From NCBI RefSeq assembly GCF_036850765.1, contig NC_089494.1:1550001-1614000 (forward strand): DNA of 64,000 bases, given 5' to 3'. Source of the DNA: Saccopteryx bilineata (lineage: Eukaryota; Chordata; Mammalia; Chiroptera; Emballonuridae). Below are positions 1 through 10,690 of this stretch, piece by piece. The notes beneath the pieces are model-generated. The model saw only the letters and a list, made by a program, of their open reading frames with translations, did no database searches and was not told the origin of the DNA. A program made the translations under genes and the position numbers. Within the stretch, counting starts at the first letter, position 1; the number at the start of each line of letters is the position of its first letter.

Positions 1-734
1 TCTCAGAGGCTGCGTCTGGGCGCCTGGTGGAAGGGTAGAGCCCGCTCCCTGACCCGAGCACACCCTCAGGGACGGTCACACTCCGGAGCTCCCCCCAGGA
101 TTCTCGGCTGAAGCCCCTCCCCCCGCTCCCCTCACCAGTACTGGTTTCCCCACAGACCCTGTGTCCAGGGGCTGATCCCAGGGGAGACCCACGATGGCCT
201 GAGGGGACGGTTTGTGTAGACACAAAGCCAGAGCCCAGGGCCGGCCAGAGGGTGGCTCCTTCCAGAGGGTGTCGGTGCAGCTAAGAGAGCAGCCCTGTGA
301 GGGCAAACCCACAGCTGTCCCCAGCCTACAGTCCAGCCCTGAGTCCGCAGGGCAGGCCTCCCCTTCCCTGCCCGGTCCCGGACCTGGTCCCGGATGTCAC
401 CAGCCTCAGCTCCTGACCCATGCACCGGGTGGCCATGAGAATAACAAAAGGCATTTAAACTAACAAGTCACAACACTCCAGGTGTCCTGAAGGAGAATGT
501 TTCAGAGCTGACTCGGGAGACAGAGATCTGTGTTTTCTTCAGAGCAGGGTCTGGGCTGAAGCCACTTCCGCTCCATTGAGGGAGGGCGTGGAGAGTTCTG
601 GAAGCAGAAGGTAGAGTCCAGAGGAAACGCGTGCACGGCGGTCGAGCACCTCGGGTGCCAGGCTCGGGGACCTGTACAGCCATGGGGGGAGGGGCAGGGG
701 TGAAGTTAACGAGGACAGCCCCTTGGCTCGTGGA
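1..734. other. Unique GC-rich sequence, no gene seen
   Basis: The stretch is GC-rich and non-repetitive. Short open frames on both strands overlap each other, and none resembles a protein family I know. Splice-like AG/GT dinucleotides are no denser than expected. I see no promoter signature. Confidence 0.5.
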
Positions 735-835
735 CACAGACGGCAGCAAGGCCCAGACAGGCCACGACTTGACCAAGATCACACAGCCCTGGAGTCCGAG
801 TTGGAGCTGGAACCTGGGAGCCCTAACCCTTCTGC
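735..835 (-). repeat. MIR SINE relic
   Basis: Read on the minus strand, the stretch follows the MIR core: a 'ggttccagctccaactcgga' type segment, then a 'ctgtgtgatcttggtcaagt' type segment. On the plus strand, GACCAAGATCACACAGCCC is the diagnostic match. The copy is old and diverged, has no visible target-site duplication, and is identified from memory of the family consensus. Confidence 0.6.
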
Positions 836-1626
836 ATGCTGGGCAGTGTCTGCCCCCGAGCAGGGGCAGAACATCTTCCCTGGAGGGCACTGAAGGGTGG
901 GGGCGTCTGGAGCCATTGTCCTAATGAGGCCTGGGGCTCCCTTCCTCTGAATAAGGACAGCAGGGGTGGGCGGGCACGACCCCACCCACCCCGGTGCGGC
1001 AGGCTGCCTGCTGCAACCTGCCCACCACGGTCCTGCAGGGGCTCCGGGCGCTTGGCTGGGAGCGGGTTGACCAGCACAACAGGCAGACAGCGCCTCCCAT
1101 GGCGTTCCCGCCCCTGCTTTGCGTGGAGAAAATGTTTGTTTCCTCTTGGTAAAAAAAGGACATTCTCGCGGCAAGCCTTTCCCCACCAGACATCCAGCAG
1201 CTTTCTCTCCGGGGTCCAGGCCGCAGAGACGGAGGCCCTGGACCCCGCTGCGTGCGCGCTCGGGCGGGCGAGGGGCTCGCTTCTTTGTTTGGTGTCCTCA
1301 GCGTCTGCGCTCTTCCCTCCCGTCTCCCGTCGCACCGTGTAATCATTTTGATTACAGCTCTGGTACCGACATTCGCAGAAGCTTGTCTCTAACATTCACA
1401 GGCAATTCAGTGACTTCCATTGCTTAAAAAAAAAAAAATGTAATTGCCTCCTCTGGCTGCCGCAGCTCCTCCGGGGAGTTTTCTGGGCATTTAATTTCCA
1501 GGAAGGAGGACGTGGGAGCCACGGGAACCCAGAGAGGACAGAGCTGTATTCTTCTGTCGTCCCGTGGTCCTCGGCGTTTGGACTCTCTGGCACCAGCGGC
1601 GGGGACGGGAGATCCATCCGCGTCTC
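836..1626. other. Unique sequence with poly(A) run, no gene seen
   Basis: GC-rich unique DNA gives way at about 1335-1440 to a more AT-rich segment ending in a run of 12 A (about 1427-1438). No repeat family is recognised. Open frames on both strands look like compositional by-products of high GC. Confidence 0.45.
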
Positions 1627-3289
1627 GACCTTGGTCACCACTGACCCCGTCACCACTGACCCCGGTCGCCACTGACCCCGGTCACCACTGACCTTGGTCA
1701 CCACTGACCCCGGTCGCCACTGACCCCGGTCGCCACTGACCCCAGTCACCACTGACCTTGGTCACCACTGACCCCGGTCGCCACTGACCCCGGTCGCCAC
1801 TGACCCCGGTCACCACTGACCTTGGTCACCACTGACCCCGGTCGCCACTGACCCCGGTCGCCACTGACCCCGGTCACCACTGACCTTGGTCACCACTGAC
1901 CCCGGTCGCCACTGACCCCGGTCGCCATTGACCTTGGTCGCCACTGACCCCGGTCGCCACTGACCCCGGTCGCCACTGACCTTGGTCACTGACCCCGGTC
2001 GCCACTGACCTTGGTCGCCACTGACCTTGGTCACCACTGACCTTGGTCACCACTGACCCCGGTCGCCACTGACCTTGGTCACCACTGACCTTGGTCGCCA
2101 CTGACCTTGGTCACCACTGACCCCGGTCGCCATTGACCTTGGTCGCCACTGACCTTGGTCACCACTGACCTTGGTCACCACTGACCCCGGTCGCCACTGA
2201 CCCCGGTCGCCACGCCACTGACCCCGGTCACCACTGACCCCGGTCGCCACTGACCCCGGTCGCCACTGACCTTGGTCGCCACTGACCCCGGTCGCCATTG
2301 ACCTTGGTCGCCACTGACCTTGGTCGCCACTGACCCCGGTCGCCACTGACCCCGGTCGCCACTGACCCCGGTCGCCACTGACCTTGGTCGCCACTGACCC
2401 CGGTCGCCATTGACCTTGGTCGCCACTGACCTTGGTCGCCACTGACCACGGTCGCCACTGACCCCGGTCGCCACTGACCTTGGTCACCACTGACCCCGGT
2501 CGCCATTGACCTTGGTCACCACTGACCCCGGTCGCCACTGACCCCGGTCGCCACTGACCTTGGTCGCCACTGACCCCGGTCGCCACTGACCCCAGTCGCC
2601 ACTGACCTTGGTCACTGACCCCGGTCGCCATTGACCTTGGTCGCCACTGACCTTGGTCACTACTGACCTTGGTCACCACTGACCCCGGTCGCCACTGACC
2701 TTGGTCGCCACTGACCTTGGTCGCCACTGACCTTGGTCACCACTGACCCCGGTCGCCATTGACCTTGGTCGCCACTGACCTTGGTCACCACTGACCCCGG
2801 TCGCCACTGACCTTGGTCGCCACTGACCTTGGTCGCCACTGACCTTGGTCACCACTGACCCCGGTCGCCATTGACCTTGGTCGCCACTGACCTTGGTCAC
2901 CACTGACCCCGGTCGCCACTGACTCCGGTCGCCACGCCACTGACCCCGGTCACCACTGACCCCGGTCGCCACTGACCCCGGTCGCCACTGACCCCGGTCG
3001 CCATTGACCTTGGTCGCCATTGACCTTGGTCGCCACTGACCCCGGTCACCACTGACCCTGGTCACCACTGACCCCGGTCACCACTGACCTTGGTCACCAC
3101 TGACCCCGGTCACCACTGACCTTGGTCACCACTGACCTTGGTCACCACTGACCCCGGTCGCCACTGACCTTGGTCACCACTGACCCCGGTCACCACTGAC
3201 CCCGGTCACCATTGACCTTGGTCACCACTAACCCCGGTCACCACTGACCTTGGTCACCACTGACCCTGGTCACCACTGACCCTGGTCAC
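1627..3289. repeat. 16-bp minisatellite, about 104 copies
   Basis: The unit is GACCNNGGTCRCCAYT, where NN is mostly CC or TT and R is A or G. Each unit therefore holds a short palindrome GACC-NN-GGTC. At 1,663 bp this is the largest array by copy number in the window. Irregular units mark higher-order events: a CACGCCAC variant at about 2211 recurs at 2933 (722 bp apart) with matching neighbours. Units missing three bases ('GGTCACTGACC') occur near 1984 and 2610. Sixteen is not a multiple of three, so three units make a 48-bp reading cycle and the minus strand stays open in all frames with a 16-residue repeat. I do not regard this as coding. Confidence 0.97.
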
Positions 3290-4609
3290 GGCTACCCGCC
3301 CCTCTGGCTTCCCGCCGAGGAGCCTCGGGCTTCGTGGTTCACAGGGAAGCGCGGCCGTGCCCAGGGCCCGCCGTCCCCAGAGGCTGGAAGCCCGCAGACG
3401 TGAAGGGCTTGGTCTCCATGGCGGACCCCGAGGAGTGGCTGCTGTTTTTCGGGTGGTGTTTCACGTTAGTTCACTCCCACAGCGACCCCTCAGAGCCGGG
3501 CGGCGTTTCTGTGCACATTGCACAGATGGGAAAACAGAGACTCGGGGACGGTGGCCTGAGCAGCGTGGCACGACCAGAAAGAGACAAGGCCACGTGTGTC
3601 CCTGCGTCCAGAGCCCGCCGAGCTCAGGCTGACCGAGCCGACGTGCTCGTCACAACCGTGTCTGACCTTGTCCGCGGAGCGGAGGGGACATGGGAGAAGG
3701 CTGCGGGATGGTGGGCTCATTACTTCTCTGCGGTCTGTGGATACGGTGCCGTTTCCCTTCTCTGTGGCTGCTCCCGTTACTGCACACCACCACACGTGTG
3801 CTATGTCACGGCCTCTGTGGGTCCGACGTCAGCGCCAAGCTCCGGTGCAGCGAGGTGCAGGCGGGGCCGCTGTGGAATGGAGGCTGGGCCCGGGAAGGAG
3901 CTGCTGCCCGCGGGCTGCCAGTACCGGCTCGACCCAGCTCAGGGCGGGCTGGAAGTGCCGGACGCGTGTTCGGGCCCCTCGCCGCTTGGCCGGTATGTCC
4001 CATCTCCCAGGACCTCCCCCACAGGGTCGGGGCCAGTCGTCCTCGGGGACCAGCTCTTCCTCACGTCACTCCCCACCGCCCTGCCGCGTGCCTGCGCCCC
4101 CAGAGGAGCTGCATGCATGGTCCTCACGGGGCTCTGCTTCTGGGCTGCCCAACTGAGAGGTCCCCCCGCCCCGGCACCCAGCACAGGTGTGTAAGAGCTG
4201 AGTGGACCCACAGCAGGGGGTGACACAGGGCCCTGTGAGTTGGGAGCTGAGCAGGCAGGTGGGAGACAGCATGGGTGGGAGGGGGGTGTGCTCACGGCCT
4301 CGAGTGACACGTGTGAGAGCCCCGTGATCCAGGATGGATGGGTCTGGGTGACGCGGGGGCCCTGCCGCCCATCCTGCTGACCTCCGAGCTCTGGTGACAT
4401 CTGAAGACGTGACCTTGAGCTGAGAACCGCCCCCACCCCCACCCCGTGCGGCGTGGCTAGCTGTGGCACCAGAGCCACTGAAACTTCAATGAAGAAACTT
4501 TAAAAGGCGGAAGGGTTCTTCCCCAGAGATCAAGCCAAGACCAAGAGGAAACAGTGTGGCGAAATCAGGAGCGAGGGGGGTGGGGGGGGGAGGCTGGATC
4601 CCCTACTGC
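3290..4609. other. Unique GC-rich sequence with an MIR fragment, no gene seen
   Basis: Overlapping open frames of up to 286 codons run here on the plus strand, and others of 179 codons on the minus strand. They have no recognisable domain, are rich in Pro, Arg, Gly and Ala, and cross the MIR fragment at 3505-3560. I therefore treat them as chance frames in GC-rich DNA. Confidence 0.5.
3505..3560 (-). repeat. MIR SINE fragment
   Basis: ACAGATGGGAAAACAGAGAC followed by a diverged continuation resembles the minus-strand MIR core (acagatgaggaaactgaggc). It is short and diverged, and the assignment rests on this one block. Confidence 0.4.
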
Positions 4610-4862
4610 GTCAAGAGCGTCTTTGCAATTTGATATATGCTCGGCTTTGCAATATGTATCACTGTTGAGTTAATAGGAGAATTACAATTCTCTAACTCCC
4701 CATAACAGGTCTCATTAAATCTAAGCAAACACTTGGTACGGAGGAGCTCGGCATTACAAATCTAATTAAGACTCCATAAAATAAAATAATTCAAGTCGGC
4801 ATTCAACCATTCCATTATCTCCCACAGTATATGATTGCGGCTTTTATTAAAGAACAACAAAG
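4610..4862. other. AT-rich island, possible conserved non-coding element
   Basis: The segment stands out from GC-rich flanks. It is AT-rich without being a transposon I recognise, and carries many homeodomain-type cores: GTTAAT, AATTACAATTC, CTCATTAAAT, ATCTAATTAAGAC and TTTATTAAAG. Such islands in GC-rich desert DNA are often developmental enhancers, but only alignment to other mammals can decide. Confidence 0.25.
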
Positions 4863-6373
4863 AAAAGCGGGTTCTGAGCTAAGCCGCCGTTCGTTCGGGG
4901 GTCGGCAGAAACTCCGTATGCAGCGCGGTCGCCCACAGCAGTGGGTTCCGTCTTCAGAAGCGTCCCAGCCGCCTGTGTGGACCCCTCGCCGAACAGACTG
5001 TGCTCATGAGAGTCCGCAAACCTCGGCGTACACAAGCAGAGACTGATTTTGTCGGGGTGGGGGGGCTGCCCATGGCTCTGTTCTGCTGGTCTGGGATTCT
5101 AGGGATCAGAGACTGGCTGAGTGACAGCACCCCGAGGGCTAATAGCTTCAAGGTGGCCGGAGTAGGGACCCTCGGTCCTCCAGAGAGTGAGGGGCAGAGA
5201 GCACCCTGGGGGACTGCCTGGGACACCAAGCTGGGCCGGCTGGCTCAGCCGAATCAGAGGTCCTCCAGAAAGAGGTCCACGTGAGCTCAAGGCTCCCTTC
5301 CCTCCCCCGGGGACGTGGCAGGGGCTTCCTGACTTTGTCTCGCCCTCTCAAGTGTCCGGGGACAGGTCTCACCTTTCCATCTCTGCATCCCCGGTTCCAG
5401 GCACCCTTGCTGGAAACTGATGCAAAACAAAGTATCTGAAACCTACAACGAACTTGAGGTCTGCACCGCCTCAAGTTTGCCCACCTGCTGGTTGCTATGA
5501 AAACCTGAGAAGTGATTGATTCTCTCTGTGACGTCTCCTGAGAAGTGCGATTGGACCCAAGCTTTCCGAGGTGATCTTCCTCACCAAAGGGGGCCCACCA
5601 GGGGGCCCTTGTCAGCACCATGCACCCCATCTCTGCTTCCAACACCGACCCTCCCGGCCCCAGGCTGTGAACGACCTGGGTTCTCTCCTTGGTGGGACCC
5701 ACCGAAGGACTCCAGCGATCCAGGTGTGGGTGGTCATCACACAATGGTCATCACACAAGTCCTCTTTGTGAAGAAATCCGAGGGGTGCTGTTTCACTATA
5801 AATATGCACCGCCAAAAATGTCAGTTCCTTTCCAAGTCTAACTCACAGCAAGGGGAGAAAGCACAAGAATGGGGGATGGTGCCCAAAACCATTTACCTCT
5901 AGAGCCAAAACATTCATTTCCATCTGCGCTCCCCCCACCCATCGTGGGGAGACCAGGAGCTGTCAATCAGGAGGGCTATTTACAAGTAAAGATTTGCCTT
6001 CGTGGGAAGTGGTTTTCCGTTAGAGAGCAGAATGAAGTCCTTAATGGGCGAGAAACAGTCAATGAGGAGCTGAGGTCACACGTGTTCTAACAGTGGCTGG
6101 TTGGTAATCACCGTAAGTGCACTAGAGTGAGCCCCTAAGTACATCGAAATCTCACGTGATAAGTGCCACCCTCATTTCTACAAGGCAAAGCCAGGCCCCA
6201 AGAACCAAGGAGGACTTGGGAGGTGTTCCTGCCGTTGAGTTGAACTCTGGGGCGTGTCCTGTGGGCCTTCTCTGTGGCAGGAGTAGACAGACATTCTCAC
6301 TACCAGGGAACCTAAGGGTCTAGTTGTTTGGGTCACTCAATGAACCAGTCATGTCAACCTTTAAAAGAGCTTC
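4863..6373. other. Unique sequence, no gene seen
   Basis: The DNA is non-repetitive and moderately GC-rich. It contains a CTCF-like core CCACCAGGGGGCC at 5595-5607 (plus) and an RFX-like X-box GTTGCTATGAAAAC at 5491-5504. A fairly AT-balanced segment at about 5740-6150 is not assigned to any repeat. Confidence 0.4.
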
Positions 6374-6737
6374 AGGCCCTGGCTGGTTGGCTCAGTGGTA
6401 GAGCATCAGCCTGGCATATGGATGACCCGGGTTCAATTCCCGGTCGGGACACACAGGAGAAGTGACCATCTGCTTCTCCACTCTTCCCCCTCTCCCCTCT
6501 CTCTTTCTCTCTCTCTTCCCCTCCCGCAGCCATGGCTTAGTTGGAGCAAGGTGGCCCTGAGTGCTGAGGATGGCTCTATGGCTCTCAGGTGCGAAAATAG
6601 CTCGGTTGCCGAGCAACAGAACAATGCCCCAGATGGTCAGAGCATCGCCAGATAGGGGGCTTGCTGGGTGGATCCCAGTCAGGGCTCATGTGGGAGTCCG
6701 TCTCTCTGCCTCCCCACTTCTTACTTAAGAAAAAAAG
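6374..6737 (+). mobile_element. Bat tRNA-derived SINE, full length
   Basis: The copy starts at GGCCCTGGCTGG and has an A box TGGCTCAGTGG (6388-6398) and a B box GGTTCAATTCC (6430-6440), the internal polymerase III promoter of a tRNA-derived head. A CT-rich body (CATCTGCTTCTCCA, then (CTCT)n) follows, and a tail domain ends in A-rich sequence near 6730. Its middle contains GTTGCCGAGCAAC (6605-6617), which matches an RFX X-box. The target-site duplication is not clear. Related copies in this window share the head but differ in the tail, so more than one subfamily is present. Confidence 0.9.
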
Positions 6738-7384
6738 TTTTAAAATACAAAATTAACAGCAGAACAGTTTATTTGAAACAATTCCACGAGCAAGAGCTTT
6801 GGGGAATTAAACATATTCTAATACCATCTACCTGCCTGCCTCAGCCAATCAATTTTTCCTTCTGAAAACAGGAGGCGGGTCTCCTGTTTTGAGAGGTTGT
6901 TGTTACGATGACTAAGTTGACTGACTTGGTCCTGGTTCTGACTTGCAGCCTACAGTGTCCACTTTTAAGTAGTTTAAAAAAACCTTTTTTTTTAAAGGGT
7001 TAATAAAAGTATTTGGTAAATTGCACAATTCCTGAGGAAGAGAGTTGGAGGTCAGAGGGCCACACAGGCAGAAGTGTGTGGGACAAACAGCCCCCCACCC
7101 TGCTCTGTGGGGACAGAGCACTACCTCCTCCTTCGGCGCCCAGGATGCCGGCGACTGGACACGAGAAATGCGGCCATAGCTGTCAGGAGCCACCGCAGGT
7201 GCTCGTGTCTGCCCGTCTTCCCCGAGGGCTCCTGCTGGGTGGACACAGGTGTCTACAGCGTCCTCCAGGCAGGACACCTGGGGACTCAGTCTCAAGCCCT
7301 CGGGGCTGGATAGTTCCGGAAAGCAAGCCGGAGGGGGTTGCGAGGGTCCTGGAGTGAGCAACCTACAGGAGCCAAAGGGGGGAC
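6738..7384. other. Unique sequence, no gene seen
   Basis: An AT-rich start (6738-7020, with A and T runs) passes into GC-rich unique DNA. No repeat family or gene is recognised. Confidence 0.4.
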
Positions 7385-8244
7385 TATCCCAGGTTCACCC
7401 AGTTAGTGTCCCAGGTTCACCCAGTTAGTGTCCCAGGTCCACCCAGTTAGTGTCCCAAGTTCACCCAGTTAGTGTCCCAGGTTCACCCAGTTAGTGTCCC
7501 AAGTTCACCCAGTTAGTGTCCCAGGTTCACCCAGTTAGTGTCCCAAGTTCACCCAGTTAGTGTCCCAGGTTCACCCAGTTAGTGTCCCAAGTTCACCCAG
7601 TTAGTATCCCAGGTTCACCCAGTTAGTGTCCCAGGTTCACCCAGTTAGTGTCCAAGGTTCACCCAGTTAGTGTCCCAGGTTTACCCAGTTAGTGTCCCAA
7701 GTTCACCCAGTTAGTGTCCCAGGTTCACCCAGTTAGTGTCCCAGGTTCACCCAATTAGTGTCCCAGGTTCCCCCAGCTAGTGCCCCAGGTTCCCCCAGTT
7801 AGTGTCCCAGGTTCACCCAGTTAGTGTCCCAGGTTCCCCCAGTTAGTGTCCCAGGTTCCCCCAGCTAGTGCCCCAGGTTCCCCCAGTTAGTGTCCCAGGT
7901 TCACCCAGTTAGTGTCCCAGGTTCCCCCAGTTAGTATCCCAGGTTCACCCAGTTAGTGTCCCAGGTTCACCCAGTTAGTGTCCCTGGTTCACCCAGTTAG
8001 TGTCCCAGGTTCACCCAGTTAGTATCCCAGGTTCACCCAGTTAGTGTCCCAGGTTCACCCAGTTAGTATCCCAGGTTCACCCAGTTAGTGTCCCAGGTTC
8101 ACCCAGTTAGTGTCCCTGGTTCACCCAGTTAGTGTCCCAGGTTCACCCAGTTAGTGTCCCAGGTTCACCCAGTTAGTATCCCAGGTTCACCCAGTTAGTG
8201 TCCCAGGTTCACCCAGTTAGTGTCCCAGGTTCACCCAGTTAGTG
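7385..8244. repeat. 22-bp minisatellite, about 39 copies
   Basis: The unit is TCCCAGGTTCACCCAGTTAG plus TG. At the left end (about 7435-7600) units alternate between CCAGG and CCAAG, giving a 44-bp dimer. A CAGCTAGTGCCCC variant recurs after 88 bp (7775 and 7863, four units) and a TCCCTGG variant recurs after 132 bp (7981 and 8113, six units). The array therefore grew by block duplication of dimers, tetramers and hexamers. It has stops in some frames and no coding potential. Confidence 0.97.
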
Positions 8245-9916
8245 GACAATGCAGAAAGAGATAAAGAGAAAACACAGACCAGGTGTTGAGTCCTCCACCA
8301 CCTCACACAGCCCAGGGGGTCCGCACATAGGATCTCTGTACATGGGGGAGCCAGTGTCCTTGCGGCCTCCCCAGGGAAACTCCAGCCCGGCCACGGACAG
8401 GACGCCCACAGAAGCACATGGAATTGAGGGACTTCTTGTGCCCACAGGTCCGGGCGGGGTGGCTTGCACACCACACGCGGGCCAGGTGGGAGCGGCGCCG
8501 TGGAACGGGCTCACCCAGGCAGGTGGGGGCCGAGGGAGAGCGAGGACAAGGACGGGGGCCTTTATGGGGGACGGGTAGAGACACGGCAGACGTGAGGGGT
8601 TTCACCGGAACGTCACCAGGTCAGAGGCAGGGGCGGGGCGAGCAGGGGAATTTATGGCCGGGACAGCCTGACCCCCCTGGTGCGCCTGGTCACCTGGGCG
8701 GGGTGCTCGCAGACTGCTGGGGGGATGTGGAGGCGGCAGGAAGATAGGAGGCTTTAAAAATATGCAATACAAAAGGAAAAATCTTTGTTTTTTAATGTTT
8801 TGGTAAAAATAAGAGCGAGATGGAAACAGATGTAACATCTGTTCACCCAAGCTGCGGGGGTCCCCTCGGCTTTGGTGGTGGATGACGTGTCTCAGCCTCG
8901 GTTCTGGTGCCAGCTGCTGGTGACCAGGTCCCCCTGGGCGGAGCGGCTTGGATACCCACAGGGCCCCACTCCCCCTGGGCTCTGGGCTGGCAGGTTCTGC
9001 ATGGCGGTGTCCCCGCCGGCCCTCCTGGGTCCCGGGCCTCCCGGGCAGGAGCCTGAGGCGGAACCCCCAGTCCTGCTGTGCTCCCGCTGGCCGGAGGTGA
9101 CTCCAGTCTGTGTCCAGCTGTGTTGGATTAACCTTCCCTCCAGCTGTTCCAGTGGGAACAACCGTCCGTGAAACTGGCTTCGAAAGCACCGCTCTGCTAT
9201 TTTTTAAATGTGCTAAAACGCTCATGAGAGAAAAAAGGTGAAGCCCCTCGAAGAAGCCACATTTGAAAAAAACAGAAAAACAAAAACCAAGAGAAAGTTC
9301 AGGGCGCTGAGTGAGCACTGACCAGCACGGTCCCAGCAGAGCGGTGGCTGAAGGTCACTGTTGCGGAGTGGAGTGACCCTCTCGCAAGCGGCCCGGGGAG
9401 GCTGGGGGAAGCTTGTGCTCTGGGAAAGACCAGAGGAAGGTTCTTTCCCCTTCATGTTTCCTCTGTTTTGACCTGAGAGGACCCCGCACCACTGAGGAAG
9501 CGAGGCTGGAGGGACAGCGGGTGCCCCTCAGCGGTGACACCCGTGGCTGGCTGACCCAGCTGCCGGGGCGCCGTGCTGGAGTCTCCCAGGCAACCTATGC
9601 GACTCCGGAGGGCTCCTGACGTGTCCCACGGGACATTCTGGGTTAGTTGGAGGCGGTTTCCCCAGGATCTGGGGCCTGGATTCGGATGTAAGTAAGAGGA
9701 ACGTTGCGATCGTTGGAGAAGTCTCGTCTCTGCACTAAGTGATGGGTGTGGCTTTATACACAGGTTGCTATTTAAGCCTCCACAACATGATGCTGAGATG
9801 TATAGACGTGCACCCAGGTGTGTGGGTGGAAAATGAACGGAACTGAGTAAGTGCCCTGGCCAGCACCCCCAGCGGGCGGTGCCCGGCTGAGAGCCATGCT
9901 GCCCCTCCCCTGCAGC
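8245..9916. other. Unique sequence with an AT-rich block, no gene seen
   Basis: GC-rich unique DNA is interrupted at about 8750-8845 by an AT-rich block. That block ends in a perfect palindrome ACAGATGT-A-ACATCTGT (8826-8842), that is, two facing CAGATG E-boxes. No repeat family is recognised. Confidence 0.4.
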
Positions 9917-9918
9917 CA

Positions 9919-9956
<38 letters not shown>

Positions 9957-10058
9957 AACATTGATCTGTGCCTGTATGTATCCTGACTAGGGAATTGAAC
10001 CAGTAACCTCTGTGCTCCGGGATGATGCTTCAACCAACCGAGCTATCGGGCCGGGGTA
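9917..10058 (-). mobile_element. tRNA-derived SINE, antisense, short form
   Basis: Read on the minus strand, it has the head ACCCCGGCCCGATAGCTCGG, a B box GGTTCAATTCC and a (CTCTCT)n body; the last appears as the GA run at about 9924-9952. The head is of a different subfamily from the GGTTGGCTCAGTGG copies elsewhere. No tail domain is visible and the boundary in the GA tract is uncertain. Confidence 0.75.
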
Positions 10059-10126
10059 TTGGGACAGGGCCGGGGAGAGACTTGATTCACGCCATGGAAT
10101 TGTTTCCCTTTCAACCTTGCTTCAAG

Positions 10127-10493
10127 CTTTTTTTTTTTCTTTTTAATTTTAATTTTAATTTTTAAAATTTATTTATTTATTTATTTATTTTTAGCAAGAG
10201 AGACAGACAGACACGGACAGATAGACAGGAAGGGGAGAGAGATGAGAAGCATCCACTTGTTGTTACGGCACTTTAGTGGTTCATGGATTGCTTCTCATAC
10301 ATTCCTTGACCTGGACGGCTCCAGCCGAGCCAGCGACCCCTTGCTCCAGCCAGTGACCTTGGGGTCATGTCCATGATCCCGCGCTCAAGCCGGCGACCCC
10401 ATACTCAAGCCGGCGACCTCAGGGTTTCAAACCTGGGTCCTCAGCATTCCAGGCCAACGCTCTATTCATTCCGCTACCACTTGGTCAGTCTAG
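10127..10493 (-). mobile_element. tRNA-derived SINE, antisense, long-tail subfamily
   Basis: On the plus strand it begins with a T-rich/(ATTT)n tract, the complement of the A-rich 3' tail. It ends with CCGCTACCACTTGGTCAGTC, the complement of a SINE head. The body holds repeated 'agccggcgacc' motifs and a GAGAGA/GACAGA block. The tRNA-type B box lies near 10425-10437 on the minus strand (GGTTTGAAACC). Boundaries are approximate. Confidence 0.8.
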
Positions 10494-10584
10494 TTATTAT
10501 TTATTTTCTTAAAAGCAGTGTGTAAAGAGGCTACTTTATTTAATAAAAAAAAAAAATCTGCTGTTAATCCTGCAAATTAATATG
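10494..10584. other. AT-rich spacer with poly(A)
   Basis: This short AT-rich link includes an A run at about 10542-10556. It is not assigned to any element. Confidence 0.3.
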
Positions 10585-10690
10585 AACTATCTGCAGCTTG
10601 TCCACCTCTGTGTCCCCAGCACCCACCACGGTGAGACTCACTAGAGGTTGGGTGGGCTAGCTAATTAATTGAGCAATCAATCAGTAAGAC
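10585..10690 (+). repeat. L2 LINE 3' end, diverged
   Basis: CCTCTGTGTCCCCAGCACCC, then a GTGGGCTAGCTAATTAATTGAG-type run-out, resembles the well-conserved 3' end of mammalian L2 ('ccccagcacctagcacagtg ... caataaat'). It is an old copy and only the final hundred bases are recognisable. Confidence 0.5.

Noticed and set aside
2047..2727. Minus-strand open frame of 226 codons, repeating GDRGQWRPGSVAT, that recalls a collagen-like protein
   Set aside because: It is produced by the 16-bp array. Three units make one 48-bp cycle in every frame, so it is open by composition.
3334..4194. 286-codon plus-strand open frame
   Set aside because: It overlaps an MIR fragment and other equally long frames. 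The residues are Pro/Arg/Gly/Ala-rich with no domain.
6388..6440. tRNA gene from the A and B boxes
   Set aside because: These are in a tRNA-derived SINE head followed by the SINE body. There is no cloverleaf with anticodon arm that I can support.
7385..8244. Regular direct repeats that could suggest a CRISPR array
   Set aside because: Units are continuous head-to-tail copies with no unique spacers, and the DNA is mammalian. The same applies to all the other arrays.
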